64,000 nt of DNA from Bifidobacterium polysaccharolyticum (GTDB lineage Bacteria; Actinomycetota; Actinomycetes; Actinomycetales; Bifidobacteriaceae): assembly GCF_016101585.1 (NCBI RefSeq), contig NZ_JACFQG010000003.1:276019-340018 (forward strand). The letters are read 5' to 3'. Positions within the stretch are counted from its first letter, which is position 1. Every line of letters starts with the position of its first letter. The notes beneath the pieces were generated by a model. That model saw only the letters and a program-made list of their open reading frames with translations. It was not told where the DNA came from and did not search any database. Both the position numbers and the translations under genes were made by a program. Shown piece after piece: positions 1-7,420 of this stretch.

Positions 1-28
1 ACCCCTGCCACCCGTCGATGGCCGGGGT
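1..28. terminator. Imperfect hairpin at the window edge
   Basis: An inverted repeat (ACCCCTGCCA pairing with TGGCCGGGGT, one mismatch, 8-nt loop) lies just beyond the rpmF stop codon. It could terminate rpmF transcription on the minus strand or a gene arriving from the left on the plus strand, where it is followed by TTCTCTC. Only part of the context is visible, so direction is uncertain. Confidence 0.35.
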
Positions 29-58
29 TCTCTCATTGCGTGTCGATCGCCGATCGGC

Positions 59-253
59 TCACTTGCTGAACTGCGAGCGAATGGCGTCGCGGTAGACGCG
101 CCCGCGGTACATGCCGCAGCTGGGGCATGCCATGTGCGGCAGCGCAGGAGCTCCGCAGTTGGGGCAGGTCACCGTAGCGGCGGCCTGGGTCTTCCAGTTG
201 GCGCGCCGGGAATGGGTGTTGGCGCGCGAGGTCTTGTACTTTGGCAGTGCCAT
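59..253 (-). CDS. rpmF: 50S ribosomal protein L32
   Basis: This 64-residue protein is ribosomal protein L32 of the large subunit. It starts [10 protein letters not shown], as L32 does, and carries an intact zinc ribbon with Cys30, Cys33, Cys43 and Cys46, so it is the zinc-binding form. An AGAGGAC ribosome binding site lies just before the ATG. It follows the yceD-type gene by 64 nt on the same strand, a pairing widely conserved in bacteria, and is probably the last gene of the coaD / coiled-coil / yceD / rpmF run seen here. Length matches the family. Identification is secure. Confidence 0.97.
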   Translation of the reverse strand: MALPKYKTSRANTHSRRANWKTQAAATVTCPNCGAPALPHMACPSCGMYRGRVYRDAIRSQFSK

Positions 254-317
254 ATTGTCCTCTGTTTCGATCGAATACTTCGAGCTTAAGCGTAGAGCAG
301 TCTACCGCAACCTCCGG

Positions 318-938
318 TCATTCGCCAGCCTGGCCGGCGCTGCCGGGGTTCTCCTCATGCTCCAGACGCTGCTTCAGGCCCTCCAGGGCCGCCCAGCGGT
401 CGTCCATTATCTCGTGGTGGTGATCGGGATGGTCATTCAGATCCATGCCGCACTGGGGGCACAGGCCCCGGCAGTCGGGTCGGCACAGGGGCTGCAGGGG
501 AAGGGCCTCCACCAGGGTGTCACGCAGGAGGGCCTCCAAATCCATAAAGGCGCCTCCGCTGACCAGAGGATAGGTCTGGCCGCTGGCCTCGTCCTGTTCG
601 GCCAGAATCTCCTCCTTGCCATGGGTCGGCTCTGGTTCGGGCTCCTTGTAGGGGAAGAAGACCACCGGATCGTCCTGGATGCTGGTATTGACGGGCCTCA
701 GGCAGCGGGTGCATTCGGTGTTCAAAGGCACGCTGATGTGGGCCTGCAACAAAAGGCCGTCCACCAGGGAGTCGATGTCACCCTCCACATGCACGGGCGT
801 TCCTGCAGGGATGCCCACCACCTGGTCGCCGATGCCTTCCGGGGCTGGAAAATCACGGTCCACCCGGGTGCTCTGCCCTGCTCGCGTCGACACCTGAGCC
901 ACTGAAACCGCCCAGGGGGAATCCTCCGGTCTGCTCAT
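318..938 (-). CDS. yceD: YceD/DUF177 family protein (large-subunit rRNA accumulation)
   Basis: This 206-residue protein belongs to the YceD/DUF177 family, whose members are linked to 23S rRNA accumulation and ribosome assembly and are typically encoded just before rpmF, as here. The conserved C-terminal cysteine cluster is visible (CRPDCRGLCPQCG, near residues 155-170), followed by a His/Asp-rich stretch. A Glu/Pro-rich insertion with a run of alternating E and P lies in the middle. The ATG overlaps the stop codon of the upstream coiled-coil gene by 4 nt (ATGA), so translation is probably coupled. The exact biochemical role of the family is not settled. Confidence 0.9.
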   Translation of the reverse strand: MSRPEDSPWAVSVAQVSTRAGQSTRVDRDFPAPEGIGDQVVGIPAGTPVHVEGDIDSLVDGLLLQAHISVPLNTECTRCLRPVNTSIQDDPVVFFPYKEPEPEPTHGKEEILAEQDEASGQTYPLVSGGAFMDLEALLRDTLVEALPLQPLCRPDCRGLCPQCGMDLNDHPDHHHEIMDDRWAALEGLKQRLEHEENPGSAGQAGE

Positions 939-1627
939 CCCTGCGTCTCCTCTCCTTGGTCCGGAGCTGACGCGTTCATGCTACGCGCCGCCTCTTGCTC
1001 ACGCTGGTGGAGAACCTCCAGGCCGGCACGCACATCCTGACCCATCTTGTCCAACTGGGTATCAAGCTCGCCCATGACCTGGGCGGCGTAGCCATTGGCT
1101 CCCTGGACCAGACGGTCTGCCTGGGCCTGGGCCGTGTCAATGATGGTCTGGGCATTCTGCCGGGCTATGGCCACCACATTCTCCTGGCCGGCCAGGAAGC
1201 GTGCCTGCTCGCCGGCCTCCTTGACGATGCCCGCAGCTCGACTCTGGGCATCGGATATGGTGGCGTTGGCCTGGGTCTGTGCCGTGTTCAGCCGACGCTC
1301 CGCCTCCCTCATAAGCGCCGAGGCCCGCTCCAGTTGCACCGGCAGCATTTTCTTGAGCTCGTTGAGGTCGTCGGACAGCTCGTCCCGGTCCACCTTGACC
1401 AGTCCCGGGCTGAAAATAGGGGCCTTGGCCTCATCCAGCATGGCCTGGATCCGGTCGATGATGTCATAGACGGTGGTGAATTCCGATCGAGGATTCCCGC
1501 TCTCGCTTCTATCCTCCTGCAGGTCGGGCAGGTCCTTCATGTCGACTGCGTGCCTGGGAGCGCTTGCTCTGGTCGAGTCATCGATAGGCTCGTTATCGTC
1601 CCTTTCCTGGGTCTGCTCGTTCATCAT
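935..1627 (-). CDS. Coiled-coil cell-division/DivIVA-like protein
   Basis: This 230-residue protein is hydrophilic, without signal peptide or membrane segments. Residues about 50-90 hold a conserved block ([17 protein letters not shown]) and residues about 95-200 form a long Ala/Gln/Glu-rich coiled coil like those of actinobacterial DivIVA/SepIVA-type proteins or F0 subunit b. Such genes commonly sit between coaD and yceD/rpmF in actinobacteria. Both gene boundaries overlap neighbours by 4 nt (ATGA), so it is in a tight operon. A role at the cell envelope or septum is inferred only from the fold type and gene position. Confidence 0.75.
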   Translation of the reverse strand: MMNEQTQERDDNEPIDDSTRASAPRHAVDMKDLPDLQEDRSESGNPRSEFTTVYDIIDRIQAMLDEAKAPIFSPGLVKVDRDELSDDLNELKKMLPVQLERASALMREAERRLNTAQTQANATISDAQSRAAGIVKEAGEQARFLAGQENVVAIARQNAQTIIDTAQAQADRLVQGANGYAAQVMGELDTQLDKMGQDVRAGLEVLHQREQEAARSMNASAPDQGEETQG

Positions 1628-2133
1628 TGGCTCTTTTCCGTGTGCGGTGTGTCCCTGTGCAATGTGCCTATCAGTGCGTTCACGACGCTGTCGGGGACCA
1701 TACCGGTGATGTCCCCTCCGTGTCTGGCCACGTCCTTGACGATGGTGCTGGAGATGTGCTCCCGCACCGGATCGGCTGGCAGAAAGAGCGTTTCAACCCC
1801 GGACAGCTTGCGATTGACCAAGGCCATACCCAGCTCGGCCTCATAGTCCCCGTTCTGCCTCAGGCCCTTGACGATGACCGAGGCGCCCACCTTACGGCAG
1901 TAGTCGGTGATAAGACCATCTGTAGAGGCTACGGTGATGTTCGGATACCCGTCCTCGTCCAGGGCCCGGCGGATCATGGCCACCCGCTCCTGTTCGCTGA
2001 ACATGGGGGTCTTGGCGGCGTTGACGGCCACAACCACGTGGACCGTCTCGAAGAAGCAGGCGCAACGTTCGATCACATCCATGTGGCCGGAAGTGACCGG
2101 ATCGTATGAGCCAGGGCATACAGCGATAGTCAT
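1624..2133 (-). CDS. coaD: Phosphopantetheine adenylyltransferase
   Basis: CoaD transfers AMP from ATP to 4'-phosphopantetheine, the penultimate step of coenzyme A synthesis in the cytoplasm. The 169-residue protein has the nucleotidyltransferase signature [14 protein letters not shown] at residues 8-21, with the TxGH-type histidine, and the C-terminal [15 protein letters not shown] segment that closes the active site. Length is typical. The first gene of a four-gene minus-strand run; its ATG is preceded by TACGCT only 7 nt upstream, so the mRNA is probably leaderless. It is divergent from the DUF3039 gene. Confidence 0.96.
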   Translation of the reverse strand: MTIAVCPGSYDPVTSGHMDVIERCACFFETVHVVVAVNAAKTPMFSEQERVAMIRRALDEDGYPNITVASTDGLITDYCRKVGASVIVKGLRQNGDYEAELGMALVNRKLSGVETLFLPADPVREHISSTIVKDVARHGGDITGMVPDSVVNALIGTLHRDTPHTEKSQ

Positions 2134-2140
2134 GATTCTC

Positions 2141-2188
2141 AGCGTAGCGCGTCATAGGGAGCGAACGTGCAGCTCGCCGCCGTACCAT
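2141..2188. promoter_or_regulatory. Divergent leaderless-type promoters (coaD / DUF3039)
   Basis: On the minus strand a -10-like TACGCT (2146-2141) ends 7 nt before the coaD ATG. On the plus strand TACCAT (2183-2188) ends 7 nt before the DUF3039 ATG at 2196. Neither start has a convincing Shine-Dalgarno sequence. The -35 elements are weak. The spacing suggests both mRNAs begin at or near the start codon. Confidence 0.5.
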
Positions 2189-2195
2189 AGATGTC

Positions 2196-2507
2196 ATGAC
2201 TGCAAGCAAGAGCATTCGCATGGAGGATCCAGAGCGGGAGCAGAACCCCGACCAGGGCACCGGTACGGCCGTTCTGGACCGTCCGGACACCGAGACCGCC
2301 GAGAAAACCCGGCTGAACGACCAGGGCGATGCCGACCGGTTCGCCCACTACGTCTCCCGTGAGCGCATCGCCGAGTCCAAGCTGACCGGCCGGCCTGTCG
2401 TGGCTCTCTGCGGCAAGGTCTGGGTGCCCAAGCATGACCCCTCCCAGTATCCGGTTTGCCCGGACTGCAAGCGCATCTACGAACAGATGACCGGCGGCAG
2501 CCACTGA
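2196..2507 (+). CDS. DUF3039 domain protein
   Basis: This 103-residue protein matches the actinobacterial DUF3039 family of unknown function. Residues about 45-98 hold the conserved part: an HYVSRERI segment, then GRPVVALCGKVWVPKHDP, and a C-terminal CPDCKRIYEQM. The three cysteines (one in ALCG, two in CPDC) could bind a metal. The first 45 residues are acidic and low in complexity. It is monocistronic, divergent from coaD, and probably leaderless. No function can be assigned. Confidence 0.85.
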   Translation: MTASKSIRMEDPEREQNPDQGTGTAVLDRPDTETAEKTRLNDQGDADRFAHYVSRERIAESKLTGRPVVALCGKVWVPKHDPSQYPVCPDCKRIYEQMTGGSH

Positions 2508-2532
2508 TCGCTACCGAGCGGTCCAGGCTCCT

Positions 2533-3552
2533 TCAGGACTGTTTGCCCAGGGCGATCCGATCAATCGTCTCCAGCTCTTCCTGGCTGAAATCGGCCGACT
2601 GCACAGCCTTGAGATTGTCCAGAATCTGCTCGGGCTTGGAGGCGCCAATGAGCACCGAGGTGACAGCGGGGTCCCTGAGCAGCCATGCCAGAGCCATCTC
2701 TGCCAGACTCTGGCCGCGTTGACGGGCCAGGTCGTTCAGCGCCTGGATCTGCTTCAGCCGCTGTGGGGTCAGGGCGGACTCCTTGAGGAAGCGACCGTCG
2801 GCACGAATTCGGCTGTCCTCGGGAATCCCATGCAGGTAGCGGTCGGTCAGTAGTCCCTGGGCCAGCGGGCTGAAGGTGATCAGTCCCTTTCTTTCTTTCA
2901 ACACCGCCTGTTTGAGACCGTTGTCCTCGATGGTTCTGTCGAAGATGGAATAGCGGTTCTGGTTGATGACGAAGGGAACGTGCATCTCGGTCAGGATGGC
3001 TGAGGCCCGCTTCATGGTCGGCCCATCGTAGTTGGACAGTCCCACGTAGAGGGCCTTGCCGCTGGTGATCGCCTGGGCCAAGGCACCCATGGTCTCTTCC
3101 AGAGGCGTGTCCGGGTCGGGGCGGTGGTGGTAGAAGATATCCACATAGTCGAGTCCCAGCCGTTTCAGACTCTGGTCCAGTCCGGACAGCAGATGCTTGC
3201 GTGAGCCGAGGTCCCCATAAGGGCCGGGCCACATTTCATAACCGGCCTTGGTGGAAATGACCAGCTCCTGGCGGTGGTGGCTGAAGCATCTGTGCAGGAT
3301 GATTCCCATGTTGCGCTCGGCGGCGCCTGGTCCGGGACCGTAATTGTCGGCCAGGTCGAAGTGGGTGATGCCATGGTCGAAGGCCGTCGTGCACAGCTCC
3401 TGCATACGTTCCAGGGGCGTGGTGTCACCGAAGTTGTGCCAGCAGCCCAGGCAGATGGGCGGCAGTTTCAGGCCGCTGTCGCCGCAGCGCCGGTAGGTTG
3501 TGGAATCGTATCGGCTCGGGTCGGGCTGGTAGGTTTCGGATTGCACGCTCAT
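2533..3552 (-). CDS. Aldo/keto reductase, YghZ type
   Basis: A 339-residue NADPH-dependent aldo/keto reductase of the YghZ / voltage-gated-channel beta-subunit-like subfamily (E. coli YghZ, about 346 residues, reduces L-glyceraldehyde 3-phosphate). The catalytic tyrosine motif FDLADNYGPGPGAAE lies near residues 65-80, the catalytic lysine in VISTKAGYEMW, and the C-terminal nucleotide-binding GASKPEQILDNL near 300. The ATG overlaps the pncB stop by one base (TGATG), so it is co-transcribed with nicotinate phosphoribosyltransferase, but no pathway link is evident. Substrate is not predictable from sequence. Confidence 0.9.
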   Translation of the reverse strand: MSVQSETYQPDPSRYDSTTYRRCGDSGLKLPPICLGCWHNFGDTTPLERMQELCTTAFDHGITHFDLADNYGPGPGAAERNMGIILHRCFSHHRQELVISTKAGYEMWPGPYGDLGSRKHLLSGLDQSLKRLGLDYVDIFYHHRPDPDTPLEETMGALAQAITSGKALYVGLSNYDGPTMKRASAILTEMHVPFVINQNRYSIFDRTIEDNGLKQAVLKERKGLITFSPLAQGLLTDRYLHGIPEDSRIRADGRFLKESALTPQRLKQIQALNDLARQRGQSLAEMALAWLLRDPAVTSVLIGASKPEQILDNLKAVQSADFSQEELETIDRIALGKQS

Positions 3553-4898
3553 CAGATGCTCCTCACTAGGGTGGGCAGGACCGGTTCGCCTTTCATCAGG
3601 CTCAGGGCGTTGATGGGCATTTCCTCAAGGGCCTTGGCCCGATGCTCCCGGGCATCCAGAACGGCCTGCCCACCCTGGTACTCTGGCATGCTCTGGCCAT
3701 GGTCCACATAGGTGACCAGCAGATCCCGCCAGTCCTGCTCAGGCTTATAGGCTGCCAGAGCCTCCTCGGCACCCGAAATGACGTGCTCGGCGTCGGCCAC
3801 TCCGTTGTGGTAGGAGCGGTAGGCCAGCTTGCGCCCCGGCACCGAAGCCTTGCCCACCGACTTCTTGGCGACGGCCTGCATAACCCCGTCGGAGTTCTCC
3901 CGCTCGGTCAGTTTGTAGACCATGGCGCAGGTGGGGGCTCCCGAACCGGTGACCAGCATGGTGCCCACCCCGTAGGAATCAACCGGAGCGTCCTGCAGGG
4001 AGGCGATGGCGTACTCGTCCAGATCGTTGGTGACGGTGATGGTGGCCTTGGTGGCTCCCAGTGAGTCCAGCTGGGCGCGGACCTGCTGGGCCAGCGAGCC
4101 CAGGTCTCCGGAGTCGATGCGGACCCCTCCCAGCTCTGGTCCGGCTACCTCGACAGCCGTCCTTACGGCCTCCTCGATGGAGTAGGTGTCTGTCAGCAGG
4201 GTGGTTCCCTTGCCTAGAGCCTGAATCTGCCCTTGGAAGGCCTCGCGCTCGCTGTCATGCAGGAGGGTGAATGAATGGGCTGCGGTTCCGATGGCCTTGA
4301 AACCGTATTCTTTGGCTGCCAGCAGGTTTGAGGTTCCTTGGAATCCGCCGACTATGGCCGCTCTGGCCGCCGCCACGGCCGCATACTCGTTGGCCCGGCG
4401 CGCGCCCATGTCCATGCAGGGCCGGCCCTTTGCCGCGGTGACCATGCGGGAGGCAGCCGATGCCACAGCCGAGTCGTAGTTGAGTATGGACAGAATCAGG
4501 GTCTCCAGCAGGGTGCACTCGCCGAAACTGCCTTCGACCTGCAGAATGGGGGAGTCGGGGAAGAATATCTCGCCCTCCCGATAGCCGCGTATGGTACCGG
4601 TGAAGCGGAAGTGCTCCAACCAGTCGATGGTGGTCTGGCTGACGATGTGACGGTCGGACAAAAAGCGGAGCTCATCCTCGCTGGGGTGGAAATTCGCCAG
4701 CGCATCCAGAATCCGCCCAGTGCCTGCTACCACCCCGTAGCGGCGTCCTGCCGGCAGATGTCGGGTGTAGACCTCGAAGACGGATTGGCGTCCGGCCGTG
4801 CCGTCCTGCAAGGCGGCGTCCAGCATGGTGTATTCGTACATATCGGTCATCAGAGCCGTGGAGGTTCCGGTGTCCCTACTGTTGTTTTCGGCGTTCAT
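3552..4898 (-). CDS. pncB: Nicotinate phosphoribosyltransferase
   Basis: This 448-residue enzyme converts nicotinate and PRPP (with ATP) to nicotinate mononucleotide in the NAD salvage pathway. It opens with ALMTDMYEYTMLDAAL, typical of the family, and contains GTAAHSFTLLH (with the histidine phosphorylated in characterised homologues), RIDSGDLG and VTGSGAPTCAMVYKL phosphate-binding segments. An upstream extension to 5021 is open, but the ATG at 4898 is chosen because AAAGGGGAAGAT directly precedes it and the protein then aligns with the family. The downstream aldo/keto reductase gene overlaps its stop by one base. Confidence 0.94.
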   Translation of the reverse strand: MNAENNSRDTGTSTALMTDMYEYTMLDAALQDGTAGRQSVFEVYTRHLPAGRRYGVVAGTGRILDALANFHPSEDELRFLSDRHIVSQTTIDWLEHFRFTGTIRGYREGEIFFPDSPILQVEGSFGECTLLETLILSILNYDSAVASAASRMVTAAKGRPCMDMGARRANEYAAVAAARAAIVGGFQGTSNLLAAKEYGFKAIGTAAHSFTLLHDSEREAFQGQIQALGKGTTLLTDTYSIEEAVRTAVEVAGPELGGVRIDSGDLGSLAQQVRAQLDSLGATKATITVTNDLDEYAIASLQDAPVDSYGVGTMLVTGSGAPTCAMVYKLTERENSDGVMQAVAKKSVGKASVPGRKLAYRSYHNGVADAEHVISGAEEALAAYKPEQDWRDLLVTYVDHGQSMPEYQGGQAVLDAREHRAKALEEMPINALSLMKGEPVLPTLVRSI

Positions 4899-5001
4899 AT
4901 CTTCCCCTTTGTGGGTGGAAAAGCCCTTGGTTGGCACCCAGTCTAATCCTCTGACCACCTGGCTCGCCCTGCCCTCCCAAGGTCGGGATAAGCTGGTCCG
5001 C

Positions 5002-5640
5002 ATGAGATTCGTTGTGGGCATCTACCGATTGCTGATCGCCTTTTTCTGCCTGGGCGGCACCTACGAGGCCTGGCTGCTGGGGATCGGCAATAAGTGGGTC
5101 TACTTTACCTTCCAGACCAATATCGCCTTAGGCCTGGTCATGCTCTGGGCCGGAGCGGCCACCCTGCTCAAGGGCATCCAGCCGCCAGCTTGGCTCAAAG
5201 GCTGCCTGACACTCTACATCGTCATCACCGGGTTGGTGGCCATTCTGGTTCTGGGGCTGAACAGCACGGATTACAAGCTGGTCCTGGGCATCCGGACCAC
5301 ATGGATGATTCACGTCATCAGCCCCATCCTGGCATCGTTGGATTTCCTCTTGTTCGACCCTCATCGTCGTTTCCACTGGCACAACGTACTTACCTGGCTG
5401 ATCTATTTCCCCTTCTACGTAGCTTTTGTGCTGATCAGGGCCGCCATTTGGCCTCATTCAGGACCGGAGCCGGGCGGAAACCCCTACCCCTATGCCTTCT
5501 TGGACCTCAGACACCTGGGCTGGGCCCAGTTGATGGTTAACCTGGCTGAGTACCTGGTCGTCTTCTTCGCCCTATCGCTGGTCATCTTCCTGATTGATCG
5601 CATCCTGCCGGCCAAGACACCGCTGACCATTGATCGGTAG
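5002..5640 (+). CDS. Pr6Pr-family six-helix membrane protein
   Basis: This 212-residue protein has about six hydrophobic helices and resembles the Pr6Pr membrane family (also annotated DUF1624-like or FAR-17a/AIG1-like). Charged residues lie between helices, with a short His-rich loop (DPHRRFHWHN) near residue 117 and the motif GGNPYPYAFLDL near 160 that is typical of the family. The ATG at 5002 is preceded by GATAAG 9 nt upstream and no clear Shine-Dalgarno sequence. It is divergent from pncB and ends 65 nt before rph. Function unknown; family assignment is from pattern only. Confidence 0.7.
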   Translation: MRFVVGIYRLLIAFFCLGGTYEAWLLGIGNKWVYFTFQTNIALGLVMLWAGAATLLKGIQPPAWLKGCLTLYIVITGLVAILVLGLNSTDYKLVLGIRTTWMIHVISPILASLDFLLFDPHRRFHWHNVLTWLIYFPFYVAFVLIRAAIWPHSGPEPGGNPYPYAFLDLRHLGWAQLMVNLAEYLVVFFALSLVIFLIDRILPAKTPLTIDR

Positions 5641-5705
5641 ACGGCTGACGGAATAATGGGGACCAGACCAGGGGAGCCTGGGCGGAACGGAAAGGATCAT
5701 CACTG

Positions 5706-6470
5706 ATGGTTGCTATCAAGGACATGCTCCAGGAGGGTGCCGTGCTGCGGCCTGACGGCAGGGCGGCTGATGAGTTACGACCGGTCGTCATCACCAGGCA
5801 TTGGACGGAGGCTCCTGAGGGTTCGGTGCTGATCGAGTGTGGCAAGACCCGGGTTATGTGCACCGCCTCCTTTACCCCGACGCTGCCCCGTTGGCGCAAG
5901 GACTCCGGCCTGGGTTGGGTTACGGCCGAGTATGCCATGCTTCCCAGGGCCACCAGCGACCGGACTGCACGAGAATCGGTCCGGGGAAAGGTCGGCGGGC
6001 GCACCCAGGAGATCAGCCGGCTGATAGGCCGTTGCCTGCGCGGTGTGGTGGATATGAAGGCTCTGGGCGAGAATCAGATTCAGCTTGACTGCGACGTGCT
6101 TCAGGCCGACGGCGGCACTCGTACCGCCTCAGTCACCGGCGCCTATGTAGCCATGGTCGATGCCCTCAGATGGGCCCAGGACCACCATCACATTCGTAGC
6201 GCCGACAAGGTGACCAAGGATTGCGTCTCGGCCGTCTCGGTGGGCATCATCGATGGCAAGCCCATGCTGGACCTTCCCTATTTGGAAGACAGCCGGGCCA
6301 TGACCGATATGAACGTGTCAATGACAGGCTCCGGCGATTTCATAGAGATACAGGGAACGGCGGAGCATCGCCCCTTCAGCCGTCAAGAGCTCGGCCTTTT
6401 GCTGGACCTTGCATCCAAGGGGAACAAGGAGCTTCAGGCCGCTCAGCGCAAGGCTCTCGCAGCTGACTGA
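5706..6470 (+). CDS. rph: Ribonuclease PH
   Basis: RNase PH trims the 3' ends of tRNA precursors by phosphorolysis and works as a hexamer in the cytoplasm. This 254-residue protein has the expected order: [25 protein letters not shown], the [11 protein letters not shown] motif, [15 protein letters not shown] and the phosphate-binding [23 protein letters not shown]. Length is at the family norm (about 240-250). The rdgB-like gene follows 35 nt downstream; this rph-rdgB pair is conserved in many bacteria. Confidence 0.96.
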   Translation: MVAIKDMLQEGAVLRPDGRAADELRPVVITRHWTEAPEGSVLIECGKTRVMCTASFTPTLPRWRKDSGLGWVTAEYAMLPRATSDRTARESVRGKVGGRTQEISRLIGRCLRGVVDMKALGENQIQLDCDVLQADGGTRTASVTGAYVAMVDALRWAQDHHHIRSADKVTKDCVSAVSVGIIDGKPMLDLPYLEDSRAMTDMNVSMTGSGDFIEIQGTAEHRPFSRQELGLLLDLASKGNKELQAAQRKALAAD

Positions 6471-6505
6471 CGCCCGGGGCGGGCATTTTAGCGAAAAGGA
6501 TCGGT

Positions 6506-7192
6506 ATGGGGCAGGTCAAAACAGTGGTTGTGGCCACACACAACGAGGGCAAACTAGGTGAGCTTCGTTGCATACTTGACGGTTTCCTGGCCGATGAGGG
6601 TCAGAGGATTGAGTTGGTTTCGGCCGGCCAGTTGGGCCTGCCCGATCCGGTGGAGACCGGCACTACTTTTCAGGAGAACGCCCTTCTCAAGGCTGGGCAG
6701 GCTGCCCATGAGTCCGGTCTGCCCGCGCTGGCGGACGACTCGGGGCTGGTCGTTGATGTGATGGGCGCCGCCCCGGGGATCCTTTCGGCAAGATGGAGCG
6801 GCCGCCACGGCGACGACCAGGCCAACTTGGAGCTCTTGCTGAACCAGCTGAACGACATTCCTGACGACCACAGGGGAGGGCGGTTTGTCTGTGCTGCCGC
6901 CCTGGTCGTTCCGGATGTGCCAGGATATGCCGTCCGTGGGTGCCAGGTGACTAGGCTTGGCGAGATGCCTGGAACCATCATCCACCAGGCACGTGGGGAA
7001 AACGGGTTCGGCTACGACCCGATCTTCGTACCGAGGGATCAGCCGCAGGGCACCGGCAAACAGCGACTGCTAACCTCGGCGGAAATGACCTCGGACCAGA
7101 AGAATGCCATATCGCACAGGGGCAAAGCATTGGCAGCCATCATGCCGATTCTCGTCAGCTGGGTGCTGGGGGACGGCCATATAAAAGGCTGA
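6506..7192 (+). CDS. rdgB: dITP/XTP pyrophosphatase (RdgB/HAM1)
   Basis: A 228-residue non-canonical purine NTP pyrophosphatase that removes dITP, ITP and XTP from the nucleotide pool. Signature segments are present: VVVATHNEGKLGEL at the N terminus, ETGTTFQENALLKA, ADDSGLVVDVMGAAPGILSARWSG in the middle, GENGFGYDPIF and a C-terminal SHRGKAL. It is slightly longer than average because of an extra loop near residues 95-115. An AAAAGGA site precedes the ATG. It is co-directional with rph and probably co-transcribed. Confidence 0.95.
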   Translation: MGQVKTVVVATHNEGKLGELRCILDGFLADEGQRIELVSAGQLGLPDPVETGTTFQENALLKAGQAAHESGLPALADDSGLVVDVMGAAPGILSARWSGRHGDDQANLELLLNQLNDIPDDHRGGRFVCAAALVVPDVPGYAVRGCQVTRLGEMPGTIIHQARGENGFGYDPIFVPRDQPQGTGKQRLLTSAEMTSDQKNAISHRGKALAAIMPILVSWVLGDGHIKG

Positions 7193-7420
7193 TAGGCCTG
7201 GCGGAGTCAACACCGTGAAAGGCCGTGGAATACCGGCTGTGAAAACACCCTATTTGAATCCCAGATTACGCCTTCAATTTCGGTACCCTTAAAGCAAGTA
7301 AGGGGGATAGAAGACACCGTAAATGAAGATGCGGCACTTGTGATCTAAGGTTTCGTGGCCTGCACTGGGGACATATCAAGCGTGCAGTCCATCTGATCCT
7401 GGAGATGGTCTCATCGTGGT